Shown: positions 6,048-6,421 of the stretch, one piece after another
Numbering within the stretch: the stretch's first letter is position 1
Layout of the letters: each line of letters opens with the position of its first letter
Assembly (NCBI GenBank): GCA_011330545.1
Contig: DRQI01000412.1
Span: forward strand, 1-6,421
DNA length: 6,421 nucleotides
Reading direction: 5' to 3'
Source: Flavobacteriia bacterium
GTDB lineage: Bacteria > Bacteroidota > Bacteroidia > Flavobacteriales > Flavobacteriaceae
Made by a program: the position numbers and the translations under genes
The notes under the pieces: generated by a model
The model's database searches: none
What the model saw: the letters and a program-made list of their open reading frames with translations, nothing else
What the model was told of the DNA's origin: nothing

Positions 6048-6421
6048 CTATAACTTTTTCTTTCGTTTTTGTTGCGCCTCTTCTTTTTGCTTATCAGGAA
6101 ATGTCAAGTTTGTACTGTGATAAGTTGTGCCATAAGATTCTGCTGCCGTATAAACCTGATTGATAGCACTCAAAGCCTCGTCCTTACTCAATTCTTTTAA
6201 CGGATGGATAAATACCGACCACAAAATATCATCAGAAATGGCATATTTAACATCTAAGGCTGTATGAAAATTCGCTTCCATTAATTTTAATAAATCGGTA
6301 TATGCCAATTTTTTTTGCTCAATAATAGGCGAAATGATGCGCATCCTATTATGGTTTTCATCCGTAATACAAAGTAAAATACGGTCTTTAATCATAAATT
6401 GCCAATTGCCTTCGGTACCTC
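6048..6421 (-). CDS. YbjN-like / secretion-chaperone-fold protein, 5' end missing
   Basis: The C-terminal part of a gene that runs past the window edge. The frame is open through the last complete codon (6419-6417). An ATG at 6395 could be a start, but the codons before it read Gly-Thr-Glu-Gly-Asn-Trp-Gln-Phe, which looks like the first beta-strand of the same domain, and no ribosome binding site precedes the ATG. The visible 123 residues have an alpha/beta pattern: two strands (around the ATG), then a helix beginning near Ala-Tyr-Thr-Asp-Leu-Leu with Leu-Met-Glu-Ala-Asn-Phe, a strand with Ala-Ile-Ser-Asp-Asp-Ile-Leu-Trp, and a helix with Leu-Ser-Lys-Asp-Glu-Ala. This fits the YbjN/type III secretion chaperone-like fold (CesT type). 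The C-terminal tail is a short Lys/Gln/Arg-rich stretch. A small helper or regulatory protein is likely; its partner is unknown. Family assignment is by remembered pattern only. Confidence 0.6.
   Translation of the reverse strand, partial: GTEGNWQFMIKDRILLCITDENHNRMRIISPIIEQKKLAYTDLLKLMEANFHTALDVKYAISDDILWSVFIHPLKELSKDEALSAINQVYTAAESYGTTYHSTNLTFPDKQKEEAQQKRKKKL

Overview
The window comes from an AT-rich member of the Bacteroidota, most likely a flavobacterium-like lineage. Three things point there: start codons without Shine-Dalgarno sequences, promoter elements of the TAnnTTTG (-7) type in front of two genes, and gene types such as an ECF sigma factor co-transcribed with a one-TM protein and an exported beta-repeat protein. 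The species cannot be named from the sequence alone.

Left part (1-2188, minus strand): a tightly packed operon read right to left. It encodes an ECF-type sigma-70 factor (TTG start), then a single-pass membrane protein with a periplasmic helical domain that is the best candidate for its anti-sigma factor. Next comes a secreted DUF4097-like protein built from about eleven recurring 'DYG' rungs. The genes overlap by 11 and 20 bases. At the very edge (positions 14-1) an ATG followed by a signal-peptide-like start suggests a fourth gene in the same operon. The cassette looks like an envelope or surface sensing and response unit.

Middle: a 395-bp divergent intergenic region (2189-2583) holds a possible ECF-type promoter for the sigma operon, a degenerate repeat patch based on GGATAC, a perfect 12-bp palindrome, and a TAnnTTTG promoter for lon. 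Then lon (2584-5025) encodes a complete ATP-dependent Lon protease with all catalytic motifs intact, closed by a clear intrinsic terminator.

Right part: a sterol desaturase/fatty acid hydroxylase family membrane protein (5129-5947, probable TTG start) with its own TAnnTTTG promoter directly behind the lon terminator. Convergent to it is the 3' part of a YbjN-like gene (6048-6421, minus strand) that runs off the window edge.

Most of the window is ordinary housekeeping and regulatory content. The items most worth a second look are the sigma/anti-sigma/DYG-repeat operon and the repeat patch between it and lon. No CRISPR array, insertion sequence, tRNA or rRNA was seen.
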